64,000 nucleotides of DNA, taken from Rhodothermales bacterium. Lineage in GTDB: Bacteria > Bacteroidota > Rhodothermia > Rhodothermales > Bin80. The notes under the pieces are model-generated. The model worked only from the letters and a program-made list of their open reading frames with translations. It had not been told where the DNA came from and did not search any database. This document shows, one piece after another, positions 9,070 to 16,848 of this stretch; position 1 is the first letter of the stretch; each line of letters opens with the position of its first letter. The position numbers and the translations under genes were made by a program. The stretch is from contig OX638318.1 of assembly GCA_951812585.1 (NCBI GenBank), positions 2,726,380 to 2,790,379 on the forward strand. Direction: 5' to 3'.

Positions 9070-10590
9070 ATGAAACAATACGTATTGTTCATTGCCGCAC
9101 TGGTCCTGCCGCTCGGGGCATTGGGCCAGGACCTGGGGACCCCTGAGCAGCTGCAGAGCGGAGCAGCGCTGTACGAGGCCAAATGCGCCCACTGTCACGG
9201 TGCAGCGGGAGACGCCAACAGTGTTGCCACGGCTTACTTGCGCCCTGCGCCCCGCGACTTCACCTCGGGCCAGTACAAGTTTCGCACCACCGGCAGCGGC
9301 GAGCTGCCGACGACTGAGGACATCAAGCGCAGCATTCGGGATGGCATGCCATACACCAGCATGCCGCTTTGGAAGGGGATTCTTTCGGAGTCGGAGATGG
9401 AAGATCTGGCCTATTACCTGAAGACCTTCAGCGGGGATTTTGACGGCCCATACGGCAATCCAGAGGTGATCACCATTCCCCGCGCGCCTACCTACGACGA
9501 AGGTAACCTGGCACGGGGGCGGGAGGTATTCGAGGCGAATCAGTGCGCCGACTGCCACGGCGAAAACGGTCGCGGCAATGGCCCTTCGGCGTTGGACCTG
9601 GAAGACGAGTGGGGCTATCCAATCCGGCCAGCCGATATGACCAAGCGCTGGACCTTTCGCGCGAGCGCGACCCGCGAGGACATCTACCGGACCTTCACCA
9701 CGGGCCTCAACGGTACGCCCATGCCGTCGTATCAGCAAACCATTGACGAGCAGGACCGGTGGGCGCTTGTGGATTACGTGTGGTCCCTCTCAGAGGATGA
9801 ACCCAACTACGGCACGGTGGTCACCGCCGTAGGAACGGCCGGGGCGCTGGATATTTCGCAGGGGGCGGCGCTGTTTGCCGACGCGCCCCGGGCGTATTTC
9901 CCGATCGTGGGACAGCTCATAGAGCCGGGGCGGTCCTTCTATCCGGGCGTCAATGGCATCGCTGTGCAGGCGATCTACAACCAGAACGAGATCGCTTTGC
10001 TCTTGTCGTGGCACGACATGACGGCGGAGGTGGATGGCGCCAACCACCCGGGGTTGGTGGTGCCGCCTTTTGACCCCGCCACGGCGGACACCGCCGCAGG
10101 CCCATTCTCCGATGCCTTAGCGCTCCTCTGGCCGGCGGAAACGCCGGATGGCCTCGAAAGACCCTACTTCATGTTTGGCGACGCCAAAAATGCCATGAGC
10201 ATCTGGTTTACCGATCTTGCCACTGATTCCGCGGCCGTGCTGATGGGTCGAGGCAGTGCCAGCATTGCGGCCACAGGAGCCACGTTAGCGCATTACGCTT
10301 CGTACGAGGATGGCGCGTGGACGGTGATCATGAAGGGCCCGCGCCAGTTTGATAGCGGCCTGTACATGGCCGAGGCGGCCTTTACGCCCGTGTCGTTTTC
10401 TGTGTGGGACGGGCTGAACCAGGAGCGCGGCAACAAGCGGGGCCTCGCTGCCTGGTACCACCTGTACCTGTTACCCATGGAGACGCAGTCCGCGGCGCTC
10501 CCGATGGCGAAGTGGGCGCTAATCGCGTTGCTCATTGAGCTGCTTTTGGTCGGTGTCGTGCACTGGCGGCACCGGCGCAGCGCTACATAG
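9070..10590 (+). CDS. Dihaem cytochrome c fused to an ethylbenzene-dehydrogenase-type haem domain
   Basis: 506 residues. Signal peptide (about 1-20); two cytochrome c domains with CAHCHG (39-44) and CADCHG (159-164). From about 255 to 470 comes a beta-rich domain like the haem-b binding gamma subunit family (EB_dh: ethylbenzene dehydrogenase, dimethylsulfide dehydrogenase, and the gamma subunit of nitrite oxidoreductase), with 'NEIALLLSWHDMTAE' and 'ASYEDGAWTVIMKGP' typical of its strands. A C-terminal helix (about 482-500, 'LIALLIELLLVGVVHW') anchors it. It would carry three haems (two c, one possibly b). No molybdenum catalytic subunit is encoded nearby, so the EB_dh part probably serves electron transfer in the bd-like complex. 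Confidence 0.85.
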   Translation: MKQYVLFIAALVLPLGALGQDLGTPEQLQSGAALYEAKCAHCHGAAGDANSVATAYLRPAPRDFTSGQYKFRTTGSGELPTTEDIKRSIRDGMPYTSMPLWKGILSESEMEDLAYYLKTFSGDFDGPYGNPEVITIPRAPTYDEGNLARGREVFEANQCADCHGENGRGNGPSALDLEDEWGYPIRPADMTKRWTFRASATREDIYRTFTTGLNGTPMPSYQQTIDEQDRWALVDYVWSLSEDEPNYGTVVTAVGTAGALDISQGAALFADAPRAYFPIVGQLIEPGRSFYPGVNGIAVQAIYNQNEIALLLSWHDMTAEVDGANHPGLVVPPFDPATADTAAGPFSDALALLWPAETPDGLERPYFMFGDAKNAMSIWFTDLATDSAAVLMGRGSASIAATGATLAHYASYEDGAWTVIMKGPRQFDSGLYMAEAAFTPVSFSVWDGLNQERGNKRGLAAWYHLYLLPMETQSAALPMAKWALIALLIELLLVGVVHWRHRRSAT

Positions 10591-10595
10591 GCCGC

Positions 10596-11858
10596 ATGGA
10601 ATTCGCACCGTCGCTTGTTTCCTGGAACCTCACGAAGAAGTGCAACCTGCGCTGTCCGCACTGCTACATGGAGGCAGGACGTGCAGCGGCACGTGAGCTG
10701 ACCACGGCAGAGTGCCTGGCGCTTGTCGAGGAAATGCACGCGCTGGGAACGGAGATGCTCATCCTGACGGGCGGCGAACCGCTCTTGCGCAAGGACATCT
10801 ACCAGATTGCCCAGGCGGCTTCCAGGCTCGGTATCTGGGTGGTAATGGGCACCAACGGGGTGTTGGTGACGGACCGCGTTGCAGACAAGATGGTGGAGTG
10901 CGGGGTCAAGGGTGTGGGCATCAGCATTGACTCCGTCGATCCCGCGCGGCACAATGCGTTTCGTGGCGGCCGCAATGCCTGGCAGTTCTCCGTGCGCGCC
11001 CTGGAAATCTGCCGCGCGCGCGGACTGGAAGTGCTGGTACAGACCACAGTCATGCAGGAAAACTACGACGAGATTCCCGCGCTTCTGGACTTTGCCAAAG
11101 ACAAGGGAGCCTGGTCCTTCAACCTGTACTTCCTGGTGCAGACCGGCCGCGGCAAGGGCATGACCGACCTTTCTGCGGCAGCGACCGACGCCATGCTGCG
11201 CCGTTTGGTGGACCTTCAGGACGCGTATCGTCCGATGCTGGTGCGGAGCAAGTGTGCGCCGCAGTTCAAGCAGATCGCGTACGCCCGGGGGCGCGGCGGC
11301 ATGGAGAGCGGTGGCTGCATGGCGGCCACCGAGTACTGCCGCATCACGCCGGAAGGCGATGTGACGCCCTGTCCGTACATGACGATGGTGGCCGGCAATG
11401 TGCTGGAAGACTCCTTCAGCGACATCTGGCGGCACGCAGACGTGTTTGCCGAGCTGCGAGATCCTGCCAGGCTCAAGGGACGCTGCGGCGCGTGCGAGTT
11501 CAAGACGCTGTGCGGCGGATGCCGCTGCCGGGCGTACGCAGCTACGGGAGACTACCTGGACGAGGATCCTGCCTGCACCTACCAGCCAACGGGCGTGCCG
11601 CTCGCGAGGTGCGGTGTCACCTGGGACCGTGCAGCCCATGCGCGCCTGGAGCGCATCCCGATCCGGTTCATCCGGGAAAAGACTCGCAAGGGTGTAGAAG
11701 CCTATGCGCAGCGCATGGGCGCCGCCCTGATCACAACAGAGGTTGTCTCGGGTGCGCTTAGCGGCATGAAACGGACGCGTACGTTTACGCCGCCCACGGC
11801 GACATCTGCGACCGCGCCGACTCCAGCCGCGCCGAATGCTCCTGTGCATCTTGTGTAA
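10596..11858 (+). CDS. Radical SAM/SPASM enzyme with C-terminal PCP_red-like domain
   Basis: 420 residues. The radical SAM cluster motif is C16-xxx-C20-xx-C23 ('CNLRCPHC'), followed by the 'LTGGEPLL' SAM-binding strand. A SPASM-type cysteine cluster lies at C241, C248, C259, C297, C300, C306, C309, C311 and C327, so one or two additional [4Fe-4S] clusters are likely. The general layout resembles haem-modifying enzymes of the NirJ/AhbD group, but also peptide-modifying SPASM enzymes. Residues 342-389 ('WDRAAHARLERIPIRFI', 'AALITTEVV') match the PCP_red pattern, which is unusual for a radical SAM protein. A ferredoxin gene follows after 5 bases and is a likely reductant. Inference: it tailors a haem or a protein of this complex. 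Confidence 0.88.
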   Translation: MEFAPSLVSWNLTKKCNLRCPHCYMEAGRAAARELTTAECLALVEEMHALGTEMLILTGGEPLLRKDIYQIAQAASRLGIWVVMGTNGVLVTDRVADKMVECGVKGVGISIDSVDPARHNAFRGGRNAWQFSVRALEICRARGLEVLVQTTVMQENYDEIPALLDFAKDKGAWSFNLYFLVQTGRGKGMTDLSAAATDAMLRRLVDLQDAYRPMLVRSKCAPQFKQIAYARGRGGMESGGCMAATEYCRITPEGDVTPCPYMTMVAGNVLEDSFSDIWRHADVFAELRDPARLKGRCGACEFKTLCGGCRCRAYAATGDYLDEDPACTYQPTGVPLARCGVTWDRAAHARLERIPIRFIREKTRKGVEAYAQRMGAALITTEVVSGALSGMKRTRTFTPPTATSATAPTPAAPNAPVHLV

Positions 11859-11863
11859 ATGCG

Positions 11864-12043
11864 ATGCCATATACGATCACAGAGGCATGCACCGCCTGCG
11901 ATCAGTGCATTGATGCCTGCCCGATCGAAGCCATCTCGGTGGGAGATCCAATCTATGTCATCGACGATACCTGCTGCGACTTTGAGGAGTGTGTCGTGAT
12001 GTGCGACGACGAGGCCATCGTACCAGTGGAGGAGGCATGGTAG
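11864..12043 (+). CDS. Small ferredoxin, 2[4Fe-4S]-type
   Basis: 59 residues from the ATG at 11864. The first cluster motif is C-TA-C-DQ-C-IDA-CP ('CTACDQCIDACP'). The second half carries 'YVIDDTCCDFEECVVMCDD', an atypical spacing in which the usual proline after the last Cys is Asp. The overall pattern with 'EAIS' and 'EAIV' repeats is that of bacterial-type dicluster ferredoxins. It starts 5 bases after the radical SAM stop and overlaps the next gene by 7 bases, so translation is coupled. The obvious role is electron delivery to the radical SAM enzyme. Confidence 0.88.
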   Translation: MPYTITEACTACDQCIDACPIEAISVGDPIYVIDDTCCDFEECVVMCDDEAIVPVEEAW

Positions 12044-12366
12044 AGAACGAGATCCAGTACCTGCCCTGGACCCAGTTTCAGAACATGGTGCCATCCATAC
12101 TGGGACTTGAGGTCACGCGGCTGACGCAGCATCTGGCAGGGGAAGCCTTGTCTACGCAAGAGCGTAACATCGTGGTCAAGGTGCGCTACGATGTACGACG
12201 GTTCATCGCGTGCGTGTCCCGTGCGGCGCAGCATCAAGCTGGGGCGTGCGCGCAGCACCTTAATTCGGCGCTGCTGAACGCGGCGCTATTTTCAGAACAT
12301 CCCAGCCTGGTGTACGTCGTGGATCGACTGCAGTACGTGCGCGACCGGATGCCCTACCTATACTAG
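12037..12366 (+). CDS. Small conserved-looking protein of unknown function
   Basis: 109 residues; the ATG at 12037 lies inside the end of the ferredoxin gene (7-base overlap). Predicted soluble and mostly helical, with a single Cys pair (C59 in 'RFIACVSR', C70 in 'QAGACAQ') and an aromatic start ('IQYLPWTQFQNM'). No family was recognised. Its embedding between the ferredoxin and the stress-protein gene, with coupled translation, indicates a dedicated role in the same system. Confidence 0.75.
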   Translation: MVENEIQYLPWTQFQNMVPSILGLEVTRLTQHLAGEALSTQERNIVVKVRYDVRRFIACVSRAAQHQAGACAQHLNSALLNAALFSEHPSLVYVVDRLQYVRDRMPYLY

Positions 12367-12368
12367 CC

Positions 12369-14303
12369 ATGTACAAGAATATCTTTGTTCCGGTAGACAA
12401 CTCCGAGCACTCCATCTGTGCGGTAGACATGGCCGTTGCGCTGGCGCAGGCTTTTGGGGCGGAGATCACGGGCAGCCACGCCTATGCAGCCCGCATGCAC
12501 GACTACCGCTTCAAGCAGATGGAATTCACGCTGCCCGAAGAGTACCTCCTGGAGGACGCGATGGAAAAGCAGCGTAAGATCCATGACACGCTTATCACGA
12601 TGGGACTCGAGCTCATATCCGACTCGTACCTGGTAGTAGCAGATAAGCGGTGCAGGGAAGTCGGCGTACCGTTTTATCCCAAGATGTACGACGGCAAGAA
12701 CTGGAAGGTGATCGTCAAGGACATCGAGGAGAGCGACTACGACCTGGTGGTGATGGGTGCGCTGGGACTAGGGGCCGTCAAGGACAGTCAGCTGGGCAGC
12801 GTCTGCGAGCGCGTCACGCGGCGCGTGCGCACAGATACGCTTGTCATCAAGGATGTGTCGTCCGATGTGTCGTCCAATGGTCAGGCCGCGGGCGATGCCA
12901 AGCGGCGCAGCATCGTTGTGGGCATCGATGGCAGCCCGGAGTCATTTGCGGGGCTCAAGACCGCACTGACGCTAGGTAAGGCGACGGGTCGGCCGGTCGA
13001 GGCGGTGTCGGTATACGATCCGTACCTGCACTATGCGATGTTCAACAGTATCGTGAACGTGCTCACTGAGAAGGCCTCCAAGGTGTTTCGGTTCAAGGAG
13101 CAGGAGCAGCTCCACGAAGAGGTCATCGACACGGGTCTGGCGAAAATTTACCAGTCTCACCTGGAGGTTGCGCGGCGCATTGCGCTGGAGGAAGGCGTAG
13201 CGCTGAAGATCACATTGCTGGATGGCAAGGCCTTCGAGAAGATGATCCAGTATGTGCGGCGCGAGGAGCCCTGGCTACTGGTGCTAGGCCGCATTGGCGT
13301 CCATAGTGACGAAGACATGGACATTGGCAGCAATACCGAAAACCTGTTGCGCCAGGCCCCCTGCAACATCCTGTTGTCGAGCCAGCGCTATGTGCCGCCT
13401 GTGGATGTCAGCGCCGAAGAGACGATGTTCTGGACGGAGCCAGCAACGCGGCTCTTGAACACTGCGCCAGATTTTGCACGCGGCATCGCACGGACGACAA
13501 TTCACCGCTATGCGATGGAGCGCGGGCATTCGGTGATTACACGCAAGATCGTTGAGCAGGCCATGGGCAACATCCTGCCGCGCTCGTCCATGGTCAAGAT
13601 GGGCATCATTGCAGGAGAAACGGCTGCCAAGGAAATAGCGGCATCGGACACAACCGTGTATGTTTGCGCTGAGTGCGGGTATACGGCGCGCGGCTTTGAG
13701 CCGGTCCAGTGCGGCGTGTGTGGATCGCTCGGCTCGACGTTTCAGCAGCTGGACAAGGCGGCCATCACCCGCTTGGCACGACTGGAAGGGGATGCCCAGG
13801 CGGTAACCACCTTCGACGATGTCAAGCTGATGTGGACGAAGGAAGCCCGCGCCGCGCTCCGGCAGATTCCTGACGGCTATCAGATGCGCCGCGCCAAGGC
13901 CCAGATCGAGAAGCGCGCGCGTGTACGCCGTGTGCCTACCATCACGGTAGACATGGTTGCGAGCGTTGTTGAGGGCCATGCTGTGGACACGCAGCATCTG
14001 ACGCCCCGCGGCTCCCTCAAGGCAGCGGGCCCTGGCGCGCAAGGGGATCGGAGCGCCAGCGTCAAGCCCGCCATGGAGTCTTTGCTGCAGGATGGCGCAT
14101 TCATGTGGACGCAAGAAGCGCACAGGCGCCTGGGCCGCGTGCCGGAGGGCTTTATGCGCGTACGAACGAAGGACCGCATTGAAGCAGTCGCGAAGGATCA
14201 GAGCACGAATCTCATCACGCTCCAGGTGGTGGAAGCGGGCATTCAGGAGAGTCTGAAGCTCATGGAGGAAATGATTCGGGAGCAAGCGGCGGCTGACCAT
14301 TGA
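12369..14303 (+). CDS. Tandem universal stress protein with rubredoxin-like ribbon and three PCP_red-like domains
   Basis: 644 residues. UspA-like domain 1 spans about 1-162 ('YKNIFVPVDNSEHS', 'DLVVMGALGLGAVKDSQLGS'), domain 2 about 179-338 ('SIVVGIDGSPESFA', 'LVLGRIGVHSDEDMDIGSNT'); both keep parts of the nucleotide-binding G-x2-G-x9-G[ST] pattern. Then come a first PCP_red-like unit (354-400, 'WTEPATRLLNTAPDFARGI'), a zinc/iron ribbon with C433, C436, C448 and C451 ('CAECGY', 'CGVCGS', rubrerythrin-type), and two more PCP_red-like units (488-535 and 579-625, 'WTKEARAALRQIPDGYQ', 'WTQEAHRRLGRVPEGFM'). It is cytosolic. The linker has a perfect short DNA repeat giving DVSSDVSSN. The combination suggests a sensor/scaffold that binds a nucleotide and several partners. 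Confidence 0.88.
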   Translation: MYKNIFVPVDNSEHSICAVDMAVALAQAFGAEITGSHAYAARMHDYRFKQMEFTLPEEYLLEDAMEKQRKIHDTLITMGLELISDSYLVVADKRCREVGVPFYPKMYDGKNWKVIVKDIEESDYDLVVMGALGLGAVKDSQLGSVCERVTRRVRTDTLVIKDVSSDVSSNGQAAGDAKRRSIVVGIDGSPESFAGLKTALTLGKATGRPVEAVSVYDPYLHYAMFNSIVNVLTEKASKVFRFKEQEQLHEEVIDTGLAKIYQSHLEVARRIALEEGVALKITLLDGKAFEKMIQYVRREEPWLLVLGRIGVHSDEDMDIGSNTENLLRQAPCNILLSSQRYVPPVDVSAEETMFWTEPATRLLNTAPDFARGIARTTIHRYAMERGHSVITRKIVEQAMGNILPRSSMVKMGIIAGETAAKEIAASDTTVYVCAECGYTARGFEPVQCGVCGSLGSTFQQLDKAAITRLARLEGDAQAVTTFDDVKLMWTKEARAALRQIPDGYQMRRAKAQIEKRARVRRVPTITVDMVASVVEGHAVDTQHLTPRGSLKAAGPGAQGDRSASVKPAMESLLQDGAFMWTQEAHRRLGRVPEGFMRVRTKDRIEAVAKDQSTNLITLQVVEAGIQESLKLMEEMIREQAAADH

Positions 14304-15190
14304 AGACGTACCACGACATTGCTACCGATGGCGGCTCAGATGTAGCGGGGCAGGTTGCCGACCAGATGGCACGCCTGTCGAGCCGCCTGGCGCGGGTAGG
14401 GCATGTCGTTGCCATCATGAGCGGCAAGGGCGGGGTGGGCAAGAGCACCTTGACGGCGGCCCTCGCCGAAGCTTTTGCGCTGATGTCCCACAGCGTCGGC
14501 ATCGTTGATGCGGATATCAACGGCCCTTCGGTTGCGCTTATGACCGGCGTGCGGCATCATGTTCCGCATCCGGTCCCGGGCGGCATGAGCCCCGCCACAA
14601 GCGCATCGGGTGTCAAGGTCATGTCAATGGATCTGTTCCTGCAGCACGATTCCTCGGCCGTCTTGTGGGAGGCCCCTTCGCAGCGTCATGCCTACACCTG
14701 GCGTCCCATGGTGGAGATGGGTGTCCTCCGAGAGCTCATAGCCGACACGGCCTGGGGTGCGCTAGATGTGCTGTTCATTGACCTGCCGCCGGGGTCGGAC
14801 AGGCTACCCAATCTGGCCGACCTGGTGGAGGACCGTGCGGCTGCGGTCGTGGTGACGGGCCCTACGGCCGTATCTCATGGTGTTGTTGCACGTTCCATTA
14901 CGGCGGCGGCCGATGTGGCCGGTCTGCCTGTGGTCGGGCTGGTGGAGAACATGTCCTCGTACGTGTGCACTGCGTGCGGACACGAGGAGTATTACGACCG
15001 GTCTGGCAGCGGAGCCGCGGAACTGGCAGCGGCGCACGACATTCCCTTTCTGGGGCGCATTCCCTTCGATTCGCGCTTGGCGCTAGCGGCTGACCGCGGC
15101 GAGCCCTTCCTGGCCCATGCGGGCGATGCCCCTGTGGGCCGAGCCATCATGGCGCTAGCGGCGCGCATGAAGGACTATCTGCAACTGTGA
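14300..15190 (+). CDS. Mrp/NBP35-type P-loop ATPase
   Basis: 296 residues from a TTG at 14300 that overlaps the previous stop (TTGA). It has the deviant Walker A 'MSGKGGVGKST' (about 40-50), 'VGIVDADINGPSVALMTGV' and 'DVLFIDLPPGSDRLPNLADL', characteristic of Mrp/ApbC proteins that carry or load iron-sulfur clusters. A CxxC-containing ribbon ('YVCTACGHEEYYDRSG') replaces the usual C-terminal CxxC region. The family delivers [Fe-S] clusters to apoproteins; here the obvious clients are the radical SAM enzyme and ferredoxin encoded upstream. ATP-dependent maturation of this system is inferred, not shown. Confidence 0.9.
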   Translation: MKTYHDIATDGGSDVAGQVADQMARLSSRLARVGHVVAIMSGKGGVGKSTLTAALAEAFALMSHSVGIVDADINGPSVALMTGVRHHVPHPVPGGMSPATSASGVKVMSMDLFLQHDSSAVLWEAPSQRHAYTWRPMVEMGVLRELIADTAWGALDVLFIDLPPGSDRLPNLADLVEDRAAAVVVTGPTAVSHGVVARSITAAADVAGLPVVGLVENMSSYVCTACGHEEYYDRSGSGAAELAAAHDIPFLGRIPFDSRLALAADRGEPFLAHAGDAPVGRAIMALAARMKDYLQL

Positions 15191-15313
15191 TCCATGCGGC
15201 CCCGCCCCTTAACCCAAGCGCAGTGGCATTCCGGGAGCCATTCGATACCCTTCAAGCCATCCGAAATGTCTAAACCAACCGGCCTCTTCCAAGCCACCCG
15301 AAATCTCTGAGTC

Positions 15314-15793
15314 ATGAAATTTCTTTGCGTACCATGTGATGAGCCGATGGCCTTGCAAGAGGCGTGCGGACCCTTTGAAGGGACAATGTCGATCGTTTAC
15401 CGCTGTCAGGCCTGCGATTACCGCATGGCGATGCTTACGAACCAGATGGAGACGCAGATGGTGCGCTCGCTGGGCGTAAAAATTGGTGGGAGGGCGCGCG
15501 AAGCAGCACCCATGGAGACGCTGCGCACCAACTTGCAAGGCAAGCGGCAGGAAGTAGCCGTGCCAGACAGGGCTAAGTCTGCATCAAAGTGTCCGTTCAC
15601 TGGCGTGGTCACGGAAGCGCTCGAAGCGTCGCAGCTACAATGGACGGCCGGCGCTCAGGCTCGCATGGCGCGCGTTCCTGCGTTTGTGCGGCCTATGGTG
15701 CAGCGCAACGTAGAGGACTATGCAGCCCAAAGCGGCAAGATGGTAGTGGACGAATCCGTCATGGATGCCATGAAGGGCCAACTCGGCATCTAG
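15314..15793 (+). CDS. Zinc-ribbon protein with a PCP_red-like domain
   Basis: 159 residues. An N-terminal four-Cys ribbon (C5, C8, C31, C34) precedes a linker and a C-terminal PCP_red-like unit (about 110-155, 'WTAGAQARMARVPAFVRP', 'SGKMVVDESVMDAM'). The gene follows the Mrp gene after a 123-base gap that contains two near-identical short segments (AAGCCATCCGAAATGTCT and AAGCCACCCGAAATCTCT), so it may have its own translation or transcription signals. The small size and metal-ribbon suggest a metal or protein-binding accessory factor of the operon. Confidence 0.8.
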   Translation: MKFLCVPCDEPMALQEACGPFEGTMSIVYRCQACDYRMAMLTNQMETQMVRSLGVKIGGRAREAAPMETLRTNLQGKRQEVAVPDRAKSASKCPFTGVVTEALEASQLQWTAGAQARMARVPAFVRPMVQRNVEDYAAQSGKMVVDESVMDAMKGQLGI

Positions 15794-15890
15794 CCGCTCC
15801 TTGGCAGGTTGCTCGGCGGGGTCGGGGCTGTGCAGCGAGGCCAGCGTCACGCAGCAAAGTCAGCGCTTCCACGGATTGGCGACCTTTCTG

Positions 15891-16400
15891 CTACGCAAGC
15901 AGGTGGCGGGCTGCATCGTTCTTGAGGCTGTGCAGCAGCTGGCGGGGCGGCTGCCGGGCAAGGGACGCCAGCACGCTGCGAATATGGTCTGGGTCCGGGT
16001 CAAGCTCAGCGAGTACGTAGGATGCATGCTTCAGGATGGATTGCCAGGAGTCGTTCTCTGGAAAGAATCCGCGCCCAAGCCCGGAGTTGGTGACAAAGTC
16101 AAGCCGGAGCGAAAAGAAGCCATGGAAGCGCGCCAGGCTTTCCCGCTCCGCCTGAGTGAAGCACGCGTTGAATGCCGCAACGGATGCCTGGTCCGGCGCA
16201 CCCTTCAGACTGTCCAGATACTCTTCTCCCGGGACATAGATGTCATCAAACCAGACGCGCGTGAGCGCCGCAGCAAGCGCCTCCGGTCGGGTATGGCGTT
16301 TGCACGCGGTCAAGCACGCAGGCGAAGTCAGAAAAGCCAGGAAGACGACCACGCGGTCGCGCCAATCGGGCGAAGGCACCGCACGCACGGACTGACACAT
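15891..16400 (-). CDS. Hypothetical protein, possibly exported
   Basis: About 169 residues with the ATG at 16400; an upstream extension to 16478 would overlap the neighbouring gene by 71 bases and is disfavoured. Residues 15-35 ('RVVVFLAFLTSPACLTACK') form a hydrophobic stretch with a lipobox-like LTAC. The rest is a soluble alpha/beta chain ('VWFDDIYVPGEEYLDSLKG', 'FHGFFSLRLDFVTNSGLG'). No family recognised. It is the second gene of a two-gene minus-strand unit lying between the bd-like and cytochrome oxidase operons and convergent with the former. Confidence 0.6.
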   Translation of the reverse strand: MCQSVRAVPSPDWRDRVVVFLAFLTSPACLTACKRHTRPEALAAALTRVWFDDIYVPGEEYLDSLKGAPDQASVAAFNACFTQAERESLARFHGFFSLRLDFVTNSGLGRGFFPENDSWQSILKHASYVLAELDPDPDHIRSVLASLARQPPRQLLHSLKNDAARHLLA

Positions 16401-16407
16401 GGGGTGG

Positions 16408-16767
16408 CTAGAAGCTGATTTCTGGCAGGTCTTCCCAGCGCGGCGGGCCTTCGGGCTTGAAGTTCTTCGTGGACACAAAGTGCCAGCCTTCGTGAAAGTT
16501 CAGCTTGAACTTGCCGCCGCCGAAGTGGTGCTGGAGGTATTGCATGGGGTCGTTGAGCAGATCTGTCATTTCCAGCACTGTGCCGCGCGCCAGACCCTTA
16601 AAGCGCACGGAGTTGGGTATGGGCACCTGAACAAGGATCGTGACCGTTGAACGGCTCATGGCTTGCAGAAAGGCCGCCTCCAGTTCGGTGTCTGTAGGCG
16701 AAGCATTGCCCCTGTTGGCGAGCTTCTTGCGCAGATACTGCTCGTAAAGTGTCCAGACCCAGGTCAT
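16408..16767 (-). CDS. Hypothetical small protein
   Basis: 119 residues from the ATG at 16767; a TTG at 16779 would add four residues. The sequence is soluble and basic-aromatic, with 'VTILVQVPIPNSVRFKGLA' and a C-terminal 'WHFVSTKNFKPEGPPRWEDL'. No family recognised. It ends 7 bases before the next minus-strand start, so the two form one unit. The gene is divergent from the cupredoxin/oxidase operon, and the intervening 142 bases must hold promoters for both directions. Confidence 0.6.
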   Translation of the reverse strand: MTWVWTLYEQYLRKKLANRGNASPTDTELEAAFLQAMSRSTVTILVQVPIPNSVRFKGLARGTVLEMTDLLNDPMQYLQHHFGGGKFKLNFHEGWHFVSTKNFKPEGPPRWEDLPEISF

Positions 16768-16848
16768 GGCAAGGCCCAAATATAAAGACTATGCGAAAGG
16801 CTCACACTGGTATTGACTATTTGGCGCAAAATCCGAATCATGCAGCTG

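Noticed and set aside
9070-10590. Nitrite oxidoreductase or dehydrogenase gamma subunit
   Set aside because: The EB_dh domain is present, but no molybdenum or beta Fe-S subunit of such an enzyme is encoded in the operon.
10293-11870. 525-codon minus-strand frame across the radical SAM gene
   Set aside because: It is antisense to the radical SAM enzyme and the end of the cytochrome gene; no motif. Long antisense frames are expected in high-GC coding DNA.
13284-14300. 338-codon minus-strand frame
   Set aside because: It is antisense to the Usp/PCP_red gene and has no recognisable domain.
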